Assembly: GCA_902786615.1 (NCBI GenBank)
Contig: CADADE010000042.1
Location: 1 to 16,141 of the forward strand
Source: Oscillospiraceae bacterium
GTDB taxonomy: Bacteria; Bacillota_A; Clostridia; Oscillospirales; Oscillospiraceae
DNA: 16,141 nt
Direction: 5' to 3'
This document shows positions 1-6,592 of this stretch, one piece after another. A program made the position numbers and the translations under genes. The notes under the pieces were generated by a model. That model was not told the DNA's origin. It searched no databases and saw nothing but the letters and a program-made list of their open reading frames with translations. Numbering within the stretch: the stretch's first letter is position 1; every line of letters starts with the position of its first letter.

Positions 1-1527
1 CGTCAATACAACTTGCAAGAGAGTCTCCATTGTGCCCCGCAGCGGCATAATTATCCTGTATCTGAGACCACCATGAACGGACCATCTCTTGTGAGGATGC
101 GATCTGATTCGTCCGCCTCTTTGAATCAAGCTTTAGCCATACATACAGGGATGATGGAACACGTATAAGTTCTTTTACTCTTCCAGTAAGCTTGTCATAC
201 TCATCTCCGACAATTTGCTTAACCTCATCATCTGTGAGGCTTCCAACATTTATTTCGGACCAGGAAGATTCTCTTTCTTCTTGTTCTTCTTCGCTAAATA
301 GTGATTGAATACCGGCGTCATTCTCATAATCAAAAGTTCTGACAGAAAAGACGACCGAAATGTGCCCGCTGGCGTGTTTGTTGATCGCACGCGCTTGCTC
401 AATCATTTCTTTACATATATCAAGAGCTGAAGACGAGTGCATGGCTGTCCATCGAAGAGCATCTAACTGGTCAAGTATAAGGACACATGGCTTTGATCCT
501 GATATGGCGGACAAACAGCTAACTGGGGATCCCGGTAATCCAAGTGACTCACCATATTTATCTGCGAAATCATGAGGGATGTGCTTGTCCAGCTGAATGG
601 CCAGATAATCAATATGATTGCTCTCCAAATAGTTTATAAGTTCGCGAACACATCCACTTTTTCCTACACCAGCTTTCCCGTGCAGAACAACTGACTTGCC
701 TGCATCTATTTCATGAATTAATCTTTCGGTGCTTTCTCTATGAAACAAGCTTCCTTGGATAGGATCATAGGAATCAACAAAACGCTTGTTAAGTCGATGG
801 ATAACGGGAACAATGCGGGTATCGCCCATACGAACTCGAGGGGATACTCCATTCTCGCGGAGATACTTAACAACATCTGAAACTGTTATTTCTTTTCCAT
901 ATAAAGCCTTATCGTTCACATAGTTTTCCAAGAGAACGCGAGAGGTCTCCGCTATGCCGAAGAAGTATATACTAACTAGTTGCTCAAGATCTTGAATCGT
1001 CTCGGAATTATTTGGACGAACAAGAAATTCACACCTAGATAAAGTGTTAATAAGTTCGTTTAGTTGATCGACATCGTCTCGCCTTAAATTAAAATGTTTT
1101 TCACAGTCTTTGAAAGCAGCTCGCAATTCTTTGTTGGTCAAGGCATTTTTGATAAAACTTTCGGCCGAAGAATATGTTTTTGCTCTAACACATAAATCCT
1201 CTAATCCGCCGTAATAAAAGGGAGAAATGAAACAGAATTTGCAATCTGGATCGCTTCTTAATAGTGATTGTACTCTCGAGAAAACATTATATCCCTGCAA
1301 ATCACTGGGCCGCCAATGATCGTTCATTCCGTTGCTGCCTTTGCACTGGTAGTATGTTTTGCTTCCGTCCTTTGCAACGGTATAGAACTCACAGAGTTTT
1401 CTTCGACTGGCTCGACTACGACAGAGGTAATCTCCTCAGCGACAAGACGAATCAATATCCGAGCTAGACATCTATTCTCATAAACGTTTCCTTGCTTATC
1501 CGCTCTTCCGCCTTTTTCGAAAGACAT
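1..1527 (-). pseudogene. STAND-type NTPase with N-terminal nuclease-like domain, probable anti-phage defence protein; frameshifted, 3' end outside window
   Basis: The minus strand is coding from ATG at 1525-1527 to the window edge, but in two frames. Residues 1-45 (MSFEKGGRADKQGNVYENRC...) are in one frame. From about 1390-1395 the sensible reading continues one base back (EFYTVAKDGSKTYYQCKGSN...). Restoring one base gives a continuous protein of more than 505 residues; the original frame stops at 1324. The N-terminus ends in a Q-x-K motif (YYQCKGSN), like PD-(D/E)xK / Cap4-type nuclease domains of defence proteins. Further on is a Walker A (GKAGVGKSG, about 653-679), a Walker B-like LILDQLDAL (about 459-482) and a sensor-like VVFSVRTFDY (about 335-362). 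Nuclease-plus-STAND fusion is the Avs-like layout; this is inference, since the C-terminal sensor lies outside the window. Start: AAGGGGTG Shine-Dalgarno 7 nt upstream. The frame break has no canonical slippery heptamer, so a real 1-nt deletion or a sequence error is likelier than programmed shifting. Confidence 0.72.
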
Positions 1528-1560
1528 AGAATCACCCCTTTGTCTAATCTCTTGTTATTT

Positions 1561-1588
1561 ATTGTATCACAACACTCTGCAATTGCAA
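1561..1588 (-). promoter_or_regulatory. Sigma-A-like promoter of the STAND gene
   Basis: On the minus strand, TTGCAA (1583-1588) is followed after 16 nt by TACAAT (1561-1566), about 34 nt upstream of the ATG at 1527. It is divergent from the toxin-antitoxin promoter. Confidence 0.5.
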
Positions 1589-1700
1589 AACGTAATAGAA
1601 CCTTGTTGAAGAAACTATCAAGGGGACAATATGATTTTCCTGCTTTGTCCACTATCGATATCAATGGCTGCCCATTATTTGTTGAAACAGAAGCAAAGTA

Positions 1701-1729
1701 TTGACATTAGGGGATTTATCCCCTATACT
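1701..1729 (+). promoter_or_regulatory. Promoter with embedded palindromic operator for the DUF4160/DUF2442-HTH pair
   Basis: TTGACA (1701-1706), 17-nt spacer, TATACT (1724-1729): near-consensus sigma-A promoter. The spacer is largely filled by a perfect inverted repeat, TAGGGGAT-TT-ATCCCCTA (1708-1725). An operator here would let a bound repressor block RNA polymerase. The HTH protein encoded two genes downstream is the obvious candidate, as in autoregulated toxin-antitoxin operons (inference). Confidence 0.75.
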
Positions 1730-1759
1730 GATGGTAGATCATCAGAGAGGAGCGACCAT

Positions 1760-2014
1760 ATGCCCACAATTAGTTATTTTTACGGAATAATCATTGTTAT
1801 GTATTTGCGCAACAAAGAACACAATCCTCCGCATATTCATGCTATCACACAGGACTTTGATGCGCCATTCTTGATTGAAACAGGAGAGATCATGGAAGGG
1901 GAATTTCCGCCAAAAGCAAAAAGTCTGGTAAAAGAGTTTATTTTGAAGTATCAGAATGAACTACTGGAAATGTGGGAAACTGAAACTTATAAAAAGCTGC
2001 CTCCGCTTAATTAA
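1760..2014 (+). CDS. DUF4160 domain protein, putative toxin of a toxin-antitoxin pair
   Basis: 84 residues from ATG at 1760, chosen because an AGAGAGGAG Shine-Dalgarno lies 7 nt upstream and because the open frame further upstream (from 1631) runs through the promoter. The protein shows the DUF4160 hallmark: a short hydrophobic strand (YGIIIVMYL) followed by EHNPPHIHA, and a charged C-terminal helix. DUF4160 proteins are small, are commonly encoded next to DUF2442 proteins, and are predicted rather than proven toxins; the mechanism is unknown to me. Here the partner DUF2442-HTH gene starts 33 nt downstream with its own strong ribosome site, and both are under the operator-containing promoter at 1701-1729. 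Confidence 0.8.
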   Translation: MPTISYFYGIIIVMYLRNKEHNPPHIHAITQDFDAPFLIETGEIMEGEFPPKAKSLVKEFILKYQNELLEMWETETYKKLPPLN

Positions 2015-2047
2015 ACCATTGCCGGATGACGAAAGGAGGTGCTGGCG

Positions 2048-2518
2048 ATGTTTCATAAAGCGATAGAATTAAAGCTTTTAGAAGGCACTTCATTGGAAGT
2101 AAGCTTCCAGGATGGAGTTGTCAAACGATACGATATGCGCGTACTGTTCTCTAAGTATCCCCAGTTAAAGCAGTTAGAGGATAGATCCTTGTTCTTGTCT
2201 GGAAAGATGATGGGGGCATACGGTATTGTTTGGAATGATGAACTTGATATCGAGACAGAAACGATCTATGAAGACGGCGAAACTGTTCGTCATGAAAAAC
2301 CGATCGTTCATCAAGAGTCAGCACATGCCGTTGCCGCAGCTCGTGCAATTGCAGGTATTTCTCAAAAGCAGTTAGCGGAACTGTCCGGGATTGATCAGTC
2401 TGACATATCTAAAATAGAGAGGGGTATCGCGAATCCTTCTGTTGCGACACTTGATCGAATTGCAAAAGCATTGGGTGGACAATTAGCCATTTCTATCGAA
2501 ATTCCAACAACTGCGTAA
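2048..2518 (+). CDS. DUF2442 - helix-turn-helix (XRE) fusion, putative antitoxin and autoregulator
   Basis: 156 residues from ATG at 2048. The AAAGGAGG Shine-Dalgarno at 2032-2039 is 8 nt upstream, whereas the in-frame GTG at 2039 overlaps it and is rejected. Residues 1-80 resemble DUF2442 (ELKLLEGTSLEVSFQDG, then YDMRVLF). Residues about 93-148 are a Cro/C1-type HTH, with the recognition part around SGIDQSDISKIERG and the typical NPSVATLDRIAKALG tail. DUF2442 alone is the usual DUF4160 partner; the fused XRE domain probably provides DNA binding to the palindrome at 1708-1725 (inference). It ends 11 nt before a strong terminator, so the two genes form a self-contained bicistronic module. Confidence 0.82.
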   Translation: MFHKAIELKLLEGTSLEVSFQDGVVKRYDMRVLFSKYPQLKQLEDRSLFLSGKMMGAYGIVWNDELDIETETIYEDGETVRHEKPIVHQESAHAVAAARAIAGISQKQLAELSGIDQSDISKIERGIANPSVATLDRIAKALGGQLAISIEIPTTA

Positions 2519-2528
2519 TAGTTCAAAT

Positions 2529-2570
2529 AAATAATGACAGACCGGGTCAATTCCCGGCCTGTCATTATTT
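2529..2570. terminator. Bidirectional intrinsic terminator after the DUF4160/DUF2442 pair
   Basis: Stem AAATAATGACAG (2529-2540) / CTGTCATTATTT (2559-2570), one A/C mismatch, then CCGGG/CCCGG and a 6-nt loop (2547-2552). The A/T-rich base of the stem supplies a U-tract on either strand. Confidence 0.85.
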
Positions 2571-2616
2571 ACTTGCATTATCGTTGCCATATATACTGAC
2601 CTTGCACGATGTGCAA
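2569..2616 (+). promoter_or_regulatory. Weak promoter with palindrome TTGCAC-GAT-GTGCAA upstream of the 2640 gene
   Basis: TATACT at 2592-2597 is a plausible -10, with a poor -35 (TTACTT, 2569-2574) at 17 nt. A perfect 6-bp inverted repeat, TTGCAC-GAT-GTGCAA (2602-2616), sits at the expected transcription start and could be an operator. The regulator is unknown. Confidence 0.35.
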
Positions 2617-2639
2617 ATCAATATAAGGAGGCCAGAAAA

Positions 2640-3044
2640 ATGGCAACAAGCAAGTTTTTATCATTGGAGCAGTTCACATTTATTGCGGTTCCTCCCGAAA
2701 GACAAGTCAGCAGCCTTCGCGTGAACATCTACGCAGATGGTCGGCTGGTTTTGAACGGGAAACTCGCAGAGGTCCTAAGTGGAAAGGCGGTCGAAATAAG
2801 GTTTACCGATGATGCCCGACACCTTTGCTTCTTCGAGAGCGATTCCGAAAACGCTGTCAGATTTCCTAAGAACGGTTCAAAACGATTCCCGTCTGCTGTA
2901 GAGCATCTCAAAAAGCACAAAATTTCATTTCCAGCCAGGTATGAAGTAAAGTTCAGTGAAGATCTCGCCTTTTGGCAGGGGGATTACAGCGAAAACCCTC
3001 CCGTATCCAAGCCAAAGAGTCAAGCAAGTTTGAAGCAGAAATAG
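2640..3044 (+). CDS. Hypothetical protein (134 aa), possibly the front half of a frameshifted gene
   Basis: ATG at 2640 has a clear AAGGAGG Shine-Dalgarno 8 nt upstream. The protein (MATSKFLSLEQFTFIAVPPE...) has no signal peptide or membrane segment. It has alternating short strands (LRVNIYADGRLVLNGKL, VEIRFTDDARHLCFF) and a Lys-rich tail (SKPKSQASLKQK). I do not recognise the family; it fits the small proteins of Clostridia mobile islands. The next ORF overlaps its end in the -1 frame, so the original protein may have been about 230 residues (see 2972-3334). Confidence 0.6.
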   Translation: MATSKFLSLEQFTFIAVPPERQVSSLRVNIYADGRLVLNGKLAEVLSGKAVEIRFTDDARHLCFFESDSENAVRFPKNGSKRFPSAVEHLKKHKISFPARYEVKFSEDLAFWQGDYSENPPVSKPKSQASLKQK

Positions 3045-3334
3045 AAGCGTTGCCATATGCAATCCGGACATTTGTACGCTCTCTCCTATCAGATGAGACA
3101 AATGAGGATGCATTTCATGATATAGTCCTGTGCTGCTATGAAGCGATGGATGAAACAGGACATTTTTCGAGAGCTAAGACATTGAGTCGGATTAAGGACT
3201 TGACTCAAAAACAGAGGCGTGAGCAAAACACGCTTTACAAGAGAAACAATATATCCTTCAACCAATGCGTCGGGGACAGCAAAACACCAGTCTCCGAATG
3301 GCTGAACGTCTCTGGATGGAGGGAGTGGGAGTAG
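2972..3334 (+). CDS. Hypothetical protein; overlapping -1-frame ORF, start uncertain
   Basis: This frame is open from 2960 to the TAG at 3332-3334. The first start-like codon is TTG at 2972; neither it nor TTG 3050 has a Shine-Dalgarno. The part after the upstream gene's end looks like real protein (EAEIEALPYAIRTFVRSLLS, then NEDAFHDIVLCCYEAMDETG and KTLSRIKDLTQKQRREQNTLY). It appears helical and cytoplasmic, with no known motif. Lack of a ribosome site and overlap with 2640-3044 suggest either translational coupling or, more likely, one ancestral gene split by a single-base change between 2960 and 3044. Confidence 0.45.
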   Translation: MAGGLQRKPSRIQAKESSKFEAEIEALPYAIRTFVRSLLSDETNEDAFHDIVLCCYEAMDETGHFSRAKTLSRIKDLTQKQRREQNTLYKRNNISFNQCVGDSKTPVSEWLNVSGWREWE

Positions 3335-3336
3335 AC

Positions 3337-3368
3337 CGCGGAGGCGTGCCATCGCGGAGGCGTGCCAT
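3337..3368. repeat. Tandem duplication of a 16-bp unit
   Basis: CGCGGAGGCGTGCCAT occurs twice in direct contact (3337-3352 and 3353-3368), with no mismatch. Confidence 0.9.
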
Positions 3369-3638
3369 CCCAACATCGTCTCCTGCCGATCGGGATGACG
3401 GAGGATGTGGAAAGATGGTTCGCCACGTGATGCAAGCTTAGTGTGATCCTTTCGTGTCGGACGGCCGACAAAGATTATCCCCCGAGAGGGTTGTTTCAAG
3501 CCCTTCCTGGGGGATTATTCTGGTAATTCTGCACTGGTTTTCCAGTATTCGATCTGCCATCACTGAAAACGTTGAAGGAGATCCTGAAGGTAAAAAGCAA
3601 GTACTGTCAATGCTTTGAGCCTCTTTATGCAAGATTTT

Positions 3639-3662
3639 TCACCCCTCGCGGATGTGCATGGT
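3639..3662. repeat. Imperfect copy of a spoVT/abrB segment (partner at 3772-3794)
   Basis: 3639-3662 (24 nt) matches 3772-3794 (23 nt) with one extra C and one C-to-T change. The latter lies inside the AbrB-type gene and encodes TMRIREG on the minus strand; the scrap reads TMHIREG then stop. It is either a duplication footprint or a remnant of a second AbrB-type gene. Confidence 0.7.
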
Positions 3663-3689
3663 AGAACTGTCAATTTCCGTCAATATGTA

Positions 3690-3866
3690 CTACTCCAGGC
3701 CCATGCGTTTAGCCAAATCTAACATAGAAAAGCTGAATTTCTGCCAGGTTTCCAATGTCGTCTGTGACGGGTCACCCTCGCGGATGCGCATGGTGCGGCG
3801 GATCTCTTTGGGGATGACCACGCGCCCCAGATCGTCGATGCGCCGCACGATTCCGGTTGCCTTCAT
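3690..3866 (-). CDS. C-terminally truncated SpoVT/AbrB-type DNA-binding protein (probable remnant)
   Basis: 58 residues from ATG at 3864-3866, with an AGGAGG Shine-Dalgarno 10 nt upstream (3877-3882). Residues 1-33 carry the strong SpoVT/AbrB signature (MKATGIVRRIDDLGRVVIPK, EIRRTMRIREGDP). In SpoVT this is followed by LEIF-type strands needed for the dimeric swapped-hairpin fold, then a GAF domain, to about 180 residues in all. Here the sequence switches after GDP to an unrelated tail (SQTTLETWQKFSFSMLDLAK...). It therefore probably cannot form a normal dimer and looks like a deletion product. The family regulates sporulation and transition-state genes. A possible sporulation-type promoter lies upstream on the same strand. 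A genuine short AbrB variant is the alternative. Confidence 0.65.
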   Translation of the reverse strand: MKATGIVRRIDDLGRVVIPKEIRRTMRIREGDPSQTTLETWQKFSFSMLDLAKRMGLE

Positions 3867-3904
3867 ATGCAAAAAACCTCCTGCGTTTCTATCTGTTGTC
3901 ACGG

Positions 3905-3934
3905 ATAGTATTTGCAGGAGAGCTTGCGTTATGC
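3905..3934 (-). promoter_or_regulatory. Possible sigma-G/F-type promoter of the spoVT-like gene
   Basis: On the minus strand GCATA (3930-3934) is followed after 15 nt by CAAATACTAT (3905-3914). This resembles forespore promoters, which drive spoVT in Bacillus. The match is loose. Confidence 0.3.
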
Positions 3935-4076
3935 GAGTGGTTTTTTCGCAGCATGTGACGCTTGTGTGATAATGCGTGTGGTAAGCTGTACCCGTAAGCA
4001 AGAGAAAACAAAACTTCACGCGAACAACAAAACACACAAATATCAAATCTGAGAATAAAGAAAGGAAAGAACGAAC

Positions 4077-4748
4077 ATGAAAACTTCCGTCAAAATGATC
4101 ATTGCTCTCGCCTTGGCGCTCACCATGATCTGCGCCCTCGGTACGGCGGCCTTTGCCGATACCGGTATCACCATTACCAAGAACCCCACCAACGAACGCC
4201 ACTATGTGGGTGACACCGCCATCTTCATCGCAGACGCCAATAACTACGCCAGCCTCGAGTGGCGCATCCTCACCCCCAACGGCGTTGATCTCGGTCTGGA
4301 CGGTTTCCTCAAGCAGTTCCCCGCTGCCGGCGTGACCGGTCAGGGCACCACCACCCTCAAGATCAGCAATCTCCAGTCCGGCATGGAAGGCTGGAAGGTC
4401 TACTGCCGCTTCTTCCTTGGCTCCGCCTACAGCGATACGGCTGCCGCCAACATCGGCGTGAATATCCCCAGCGCCCCGGCGGTCAGCACCCCGGTGGTTT
4501 ACACCGATCCCGTGGTCACCTATGTCCCTTACAGCGTCTACTACGAATATGAGCCCGACTACATCATCGTTGACGGCGCGCGCGTCTACTCCGACGGTAC
4601 GGTGGTCTACGACGTTGACGAGGATTATCCCCCCGACTACATCCTGCCCGATGGTTCCCGCGTGTACTCCGTCCCCGACGGGTACGAAGCCGATTACATC
4701 TGGGTAAACGGTGTGCGCGTTTACTCCGACGGCAGCATCGTCGGCTGA
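4077..4748 (+). CDS. Secreted Ig-like protein with C-terminal Tyr/Asp repeats
   Basis: 223 residues. A classical signal peptide (MKTSVK, hydrophobic core, AAFA) is probably cut after residue 27. Residues about 28-130 look like an immunoglobulin-like beta domain (ITKNPTNERHYVGDTAIF, W62 in SLEWRI, C110 in WKVYCRFF, NLQSGMEGW). A Pro/Val/Tyr-rich linker follows (about 131-158). Then come three repeats of a D-Y-I-x(3)-G-x-R-V-Y-S motif at residues 161-174, 187-198 and 206-219. No sortase motif or transmembrane anchor is present, so it is probably released or wall-associated through the aromatic repeats (inference). Start ATG 4077 is preceded by AAAGGAAAG. The gene is monocistronic, closed by the terminator at 4787-4821. 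Function unknown. Confidence 0.8.
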   Translation: MKTSVKMIIALALALTMICALGTAAFADTGITITKNPTNERHYVGDTAIFIADANNYASLEWRILTPNGVDLGLDGFLKQFPAAGVTGQGTTTLKISNLQSGMEGWKVYCRFFLGSAYSDTAAANIGVNIPSAPAVSTPVVYTDPVVTYVPYSVYYEYEPDYIIVDGARVYSDGTVVYDVDEDYPPDYILPDGSRVYSVPDGYEADYIWVNGVRVYSDGSIVG

Positions 4749-4786
4749 TGAGCCCCGCAGAGCTTCACAGACAGAATAAAGAGAAC

Positions 4787-4821
4787 AAAGCAGAGAGACC
4801 GGAAACGGCCTCTCTGCTTTT
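4787..4821 (+). terminator. Intrinsic terminator of the secreted-protein gene
   Basis: Stem AAAGCAGAGAG (4787-4797) / CTCTCTGCTTT (4810-4820), one A/C mismatch, CCG/CGG and a GAAA tetraloop, ending in TTTT. Confidence 0.85.
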
Positions 4822-4838
4822 GCGCGCACAATATGGAA

Positions 4839-4871
4839 AAGGAGGCGGCCTCAAAGCGAGGCAGCCTCCTT
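4839..4871 (-). terminator. Intrinsic terminator of the hydCBA operon
   Basis: AAGGAGGC (4839-4846) pairs with GCCTCCTT (4864-4871), and GCCTC (4848-4852) with GAGGC (4858-4862). On the minus strand the hairpin comes 24 nt after the hydA stop and ends in TTTT. Confidence 0.8.
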
Positions 4872-4894
4872 CCTATTGCGTTATTCCGCCGTAA

Positions 4895-6589
4895 TCAGTT
4901 GTGGTGACCGTGCAGGGGGTAGTGGATGTGCAGCAGGTCGTGGGCGCGGCCCTTGAGCAGATCGTCGTAGATATATCCCAGGGCGGGGTTCTGCTGCGGG
5001 ATCTTGAGCTCGCAGGCTTCGTCGGCCTTGAAGATAGCCTCGTAGCGCTCAGCCTTGCGGGCGTTGGAAGCGGGGGGCTGTCCGCCGCCGCCGATGCAGC
5101 CGTTGGGGCATGCCATGACCTCGATAAAGTCGAACTGCTCCTCGCCGCTTTCAACCTTGGCTATGAGCTTGTCCGCGTTGGCGAGGCCGTTTGCCACCGC
5201 GATGCGGATGGACAGATCGCCTGCCGTGACGGTGAAGGCCTTGATGCCCTCCAGACCGCGCACGCCGCACTCGGCAATGGTCTTGAGCGTGTTGGGAGAA
5301 GCGTCGTCCAGCACGCGGCGGATGACAGCCTCGGTCACGCCGCCCGTGACGCCGAAGATGACGCCCGCGCCGGTGTAGTCGCCGAGGGGGCTGTCCGGCT
5401 CGGAGTCGGGCAGGTTCCTGAGGTCGATGCCGGCGGCCTTGATGAGGCGGGCCAGCTCGTCGGTGGTGAGAACAAGGTCGATCAGGCGCTGCCCGTCCTT
5501 CTCAAGCTCGGGGCGCTGTGCCTCAAACTTCTTGGCGGTGCAGGGCATGATGGCGACGGAGTACACATCCTCGTCCTTGAACTGCTTGCGGATCAGCGCG
5601 CCCAGCATCTCCATGGGGCTGCCGCAGGTGGACACCTGGGGCATCAGATGCGGGTGAGCCTTTTCAACATGCTGGATCCAGCCGGGGCAGCAGGAGGTGA
5701 ACATGGGCAGCTTCGCGCCGGACTTGACCTTTTCGAGGAACTCCGCGCTCTCCTCCATGATGGTGAGGTCGGCGGAGAGGTTGGTGTCGTACACCACGTC
5801 CACGCCGAGGCGGCGCAGGGCGGTGACGAGCTTGCCGGTGACGGGCTCGTTGGCGGGCATGCCGAACTCCTCGGCAAGGCCGACGCGCACGCTGGGCGCA
5901 AACTGGACGACCACGCGCTTGCTGGGATCGTTGAGCATACGCCACATCTCGGGGATCTGGCGGTTGATGGTGAGAGCGCCGGTGGGGCACACCGCCGCGC
6001 ACTGGCCGCAGCCGACGCAGCCGGTTTCGATCAACATCTTGCCGAAGCCGGGAGCCACGATGGCCTTCTTGCCGCGCTTGGTGAAGTCGATGGCACCGAT
6101 ATTCTGCACCTCGGAGCACATGCGCACGCACAGGCCACAGAGGATGCACTTGGAGGGGTCGCGGGTGATGCAGGGGGAGGAGACGTCGAGCCGCTCGTGA
6201 GAATAGGTGTTCTCGTTGAAGCGGGGCTCCACCACGTTGTAGCGGTGGGCATACTCCTGCAGCTTGCAGTGGCCGCTCTGCTCACAGGTCAGGCACTCGG
6301 CCCGGTGGCTGTTCATCAAAAGCTGGAGCGTGGTGTGGCGGCTCTTGAGCACCTTTTCGGAGTGGGTGTAGACCACAAGGCCGTTTCTCGGCTGCATGGA
6401 GCAGGCCGCATCCAGCGCGCCCTTCTCGTTCTCCACCAGGCACAGGCGGCAGCCGCCGTAGATGGAGAGGTTTTCACAGTAGCACAGCGAGGGAATGTCA
6501 ATGCCGTTGTGACGGGCGACCTCAAGCACGTTGCGCTCGTCGGTGAACGGACATTCGATGCCGTCGATAATCATTTTCTTTTCCGTCAT
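4895..6589 (-). CDS. hydA: [FeFe] hydrogenase catalytic subunit HydA
   Basis: 564 residues; catalyses H+/H2 interconversion at the H-cluster in the cytoplasm. Domains in order: plant-type [2Fe-2S] (C36, C47, C50, C63); His-Cys [4Fe-4S] (H95, C99, C102, C108); two [4Fe-4S] ferredoxin motifs (C148/151/154/158 and C191/194/197/201); H-domain with L1 TSCCPGW (C300 proton-relay, C301 ligand), L2 MPCTAKKFE (C350) and L3 MACPNGCIGGGGQP (C494, C498). All H-cluster ligands are present. The small-subunit-like tail (NPALGYIYDDLL, DLLHIHY) is fused, as in group A3 enzymes. The start follows GGGAGGG and lies 3 nt after the hydB stop. With HydB and HydC it forms the trimeric NAD- and ferredoxin-linked, usually electron-bifurcating, complex. 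The maturases HydE, HydF and HydG are not in the window. Confidence 0.97.
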   Translation of the reverse strand: MTEKKMIIDGIECPFTDERNVLEVARHNGIDIPSLCYCENLSIYGGCRLCLVENEKGALDAACSMQPRNGLVVYTHSEKVLKSRHTTLQLLMNSHRAECLTCEQSGHCKLQEYAHRYNVVEPRFNENTYSHERLDVSSPCITRDPSKCILCGLCVRMCSEVQNIGAIDFTKRGKKAIVAPGFGKMLIETGCVGCGQCAAVCPTGALTINRQIPEMWRMLNDPSKRVVVQFAPSVRVGLAEEFGMPANEPVTGKLVTALRRLGVDVVYDTNLSADLTIMEESAEFLEKVKSGAKLPMFTSCCPGWIQHVEKAHPHLMPQVSTCGSPMEMLGALIRKQFKDEDVYSVAIMPCTAKKFEAQRPELEKDGQRLIDLVLTTDELARLIKAAGIDLRNLPDSEPDSPLGDYTGAGVIFGVTGGVTEAVIRRVLDDASPNTLKTIAECGVRGLEGIKAFTVTAGDLSIRIAVANGLANADKLIAKVESGEEQFDFIEVMACPNGCIGGGGQPPASNARKAERYEAIFKADEACELKIPQQNPALGYIYDDLLKGRAHDLLHIHYPLHGHHN

Positions 6590-6592
6590 GGC

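Larger units (their letters stand above)
3335..3689. other. Gene-free island boundary with repeats and a hairpin
   Basis: No credible gene in about 355 nt. It holds a 16-bp tandem duplication (3337-3368), an interrupted hairpin (ATCCCCC 3477-3483 with GGGGGAT 3509-3515, inner AGGG/CCCT) and a scrap matching an AbrB gene (3639-3662). Composition changes here from A+T-rich on the left to G+C-rich on the right, which suggests the edge of an acquired segment. Confidence 0.5.

Noticed and set aside
1385..1400. Programmed -1 frameshift in the STAND gene
   Set aside because: The codons there (GAA GAA AAC TCT) do not form an X-XXY-YYZ slippery heptamer, and I see no stimulatory structure.
3089..3499. 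136-codon minus-strand frame
   Set aside because: No ribosome site and unusual composition; it runs opposite the 2972-3334 ORF and through the tandem repeat.
3690..4829. 379-codon minus-strand frame containing the AbrB domain at its end
   Set aside because: Only the last 58 codons, with their own ribosome site, look real; the rest is antisense to the secreted-protein gene.
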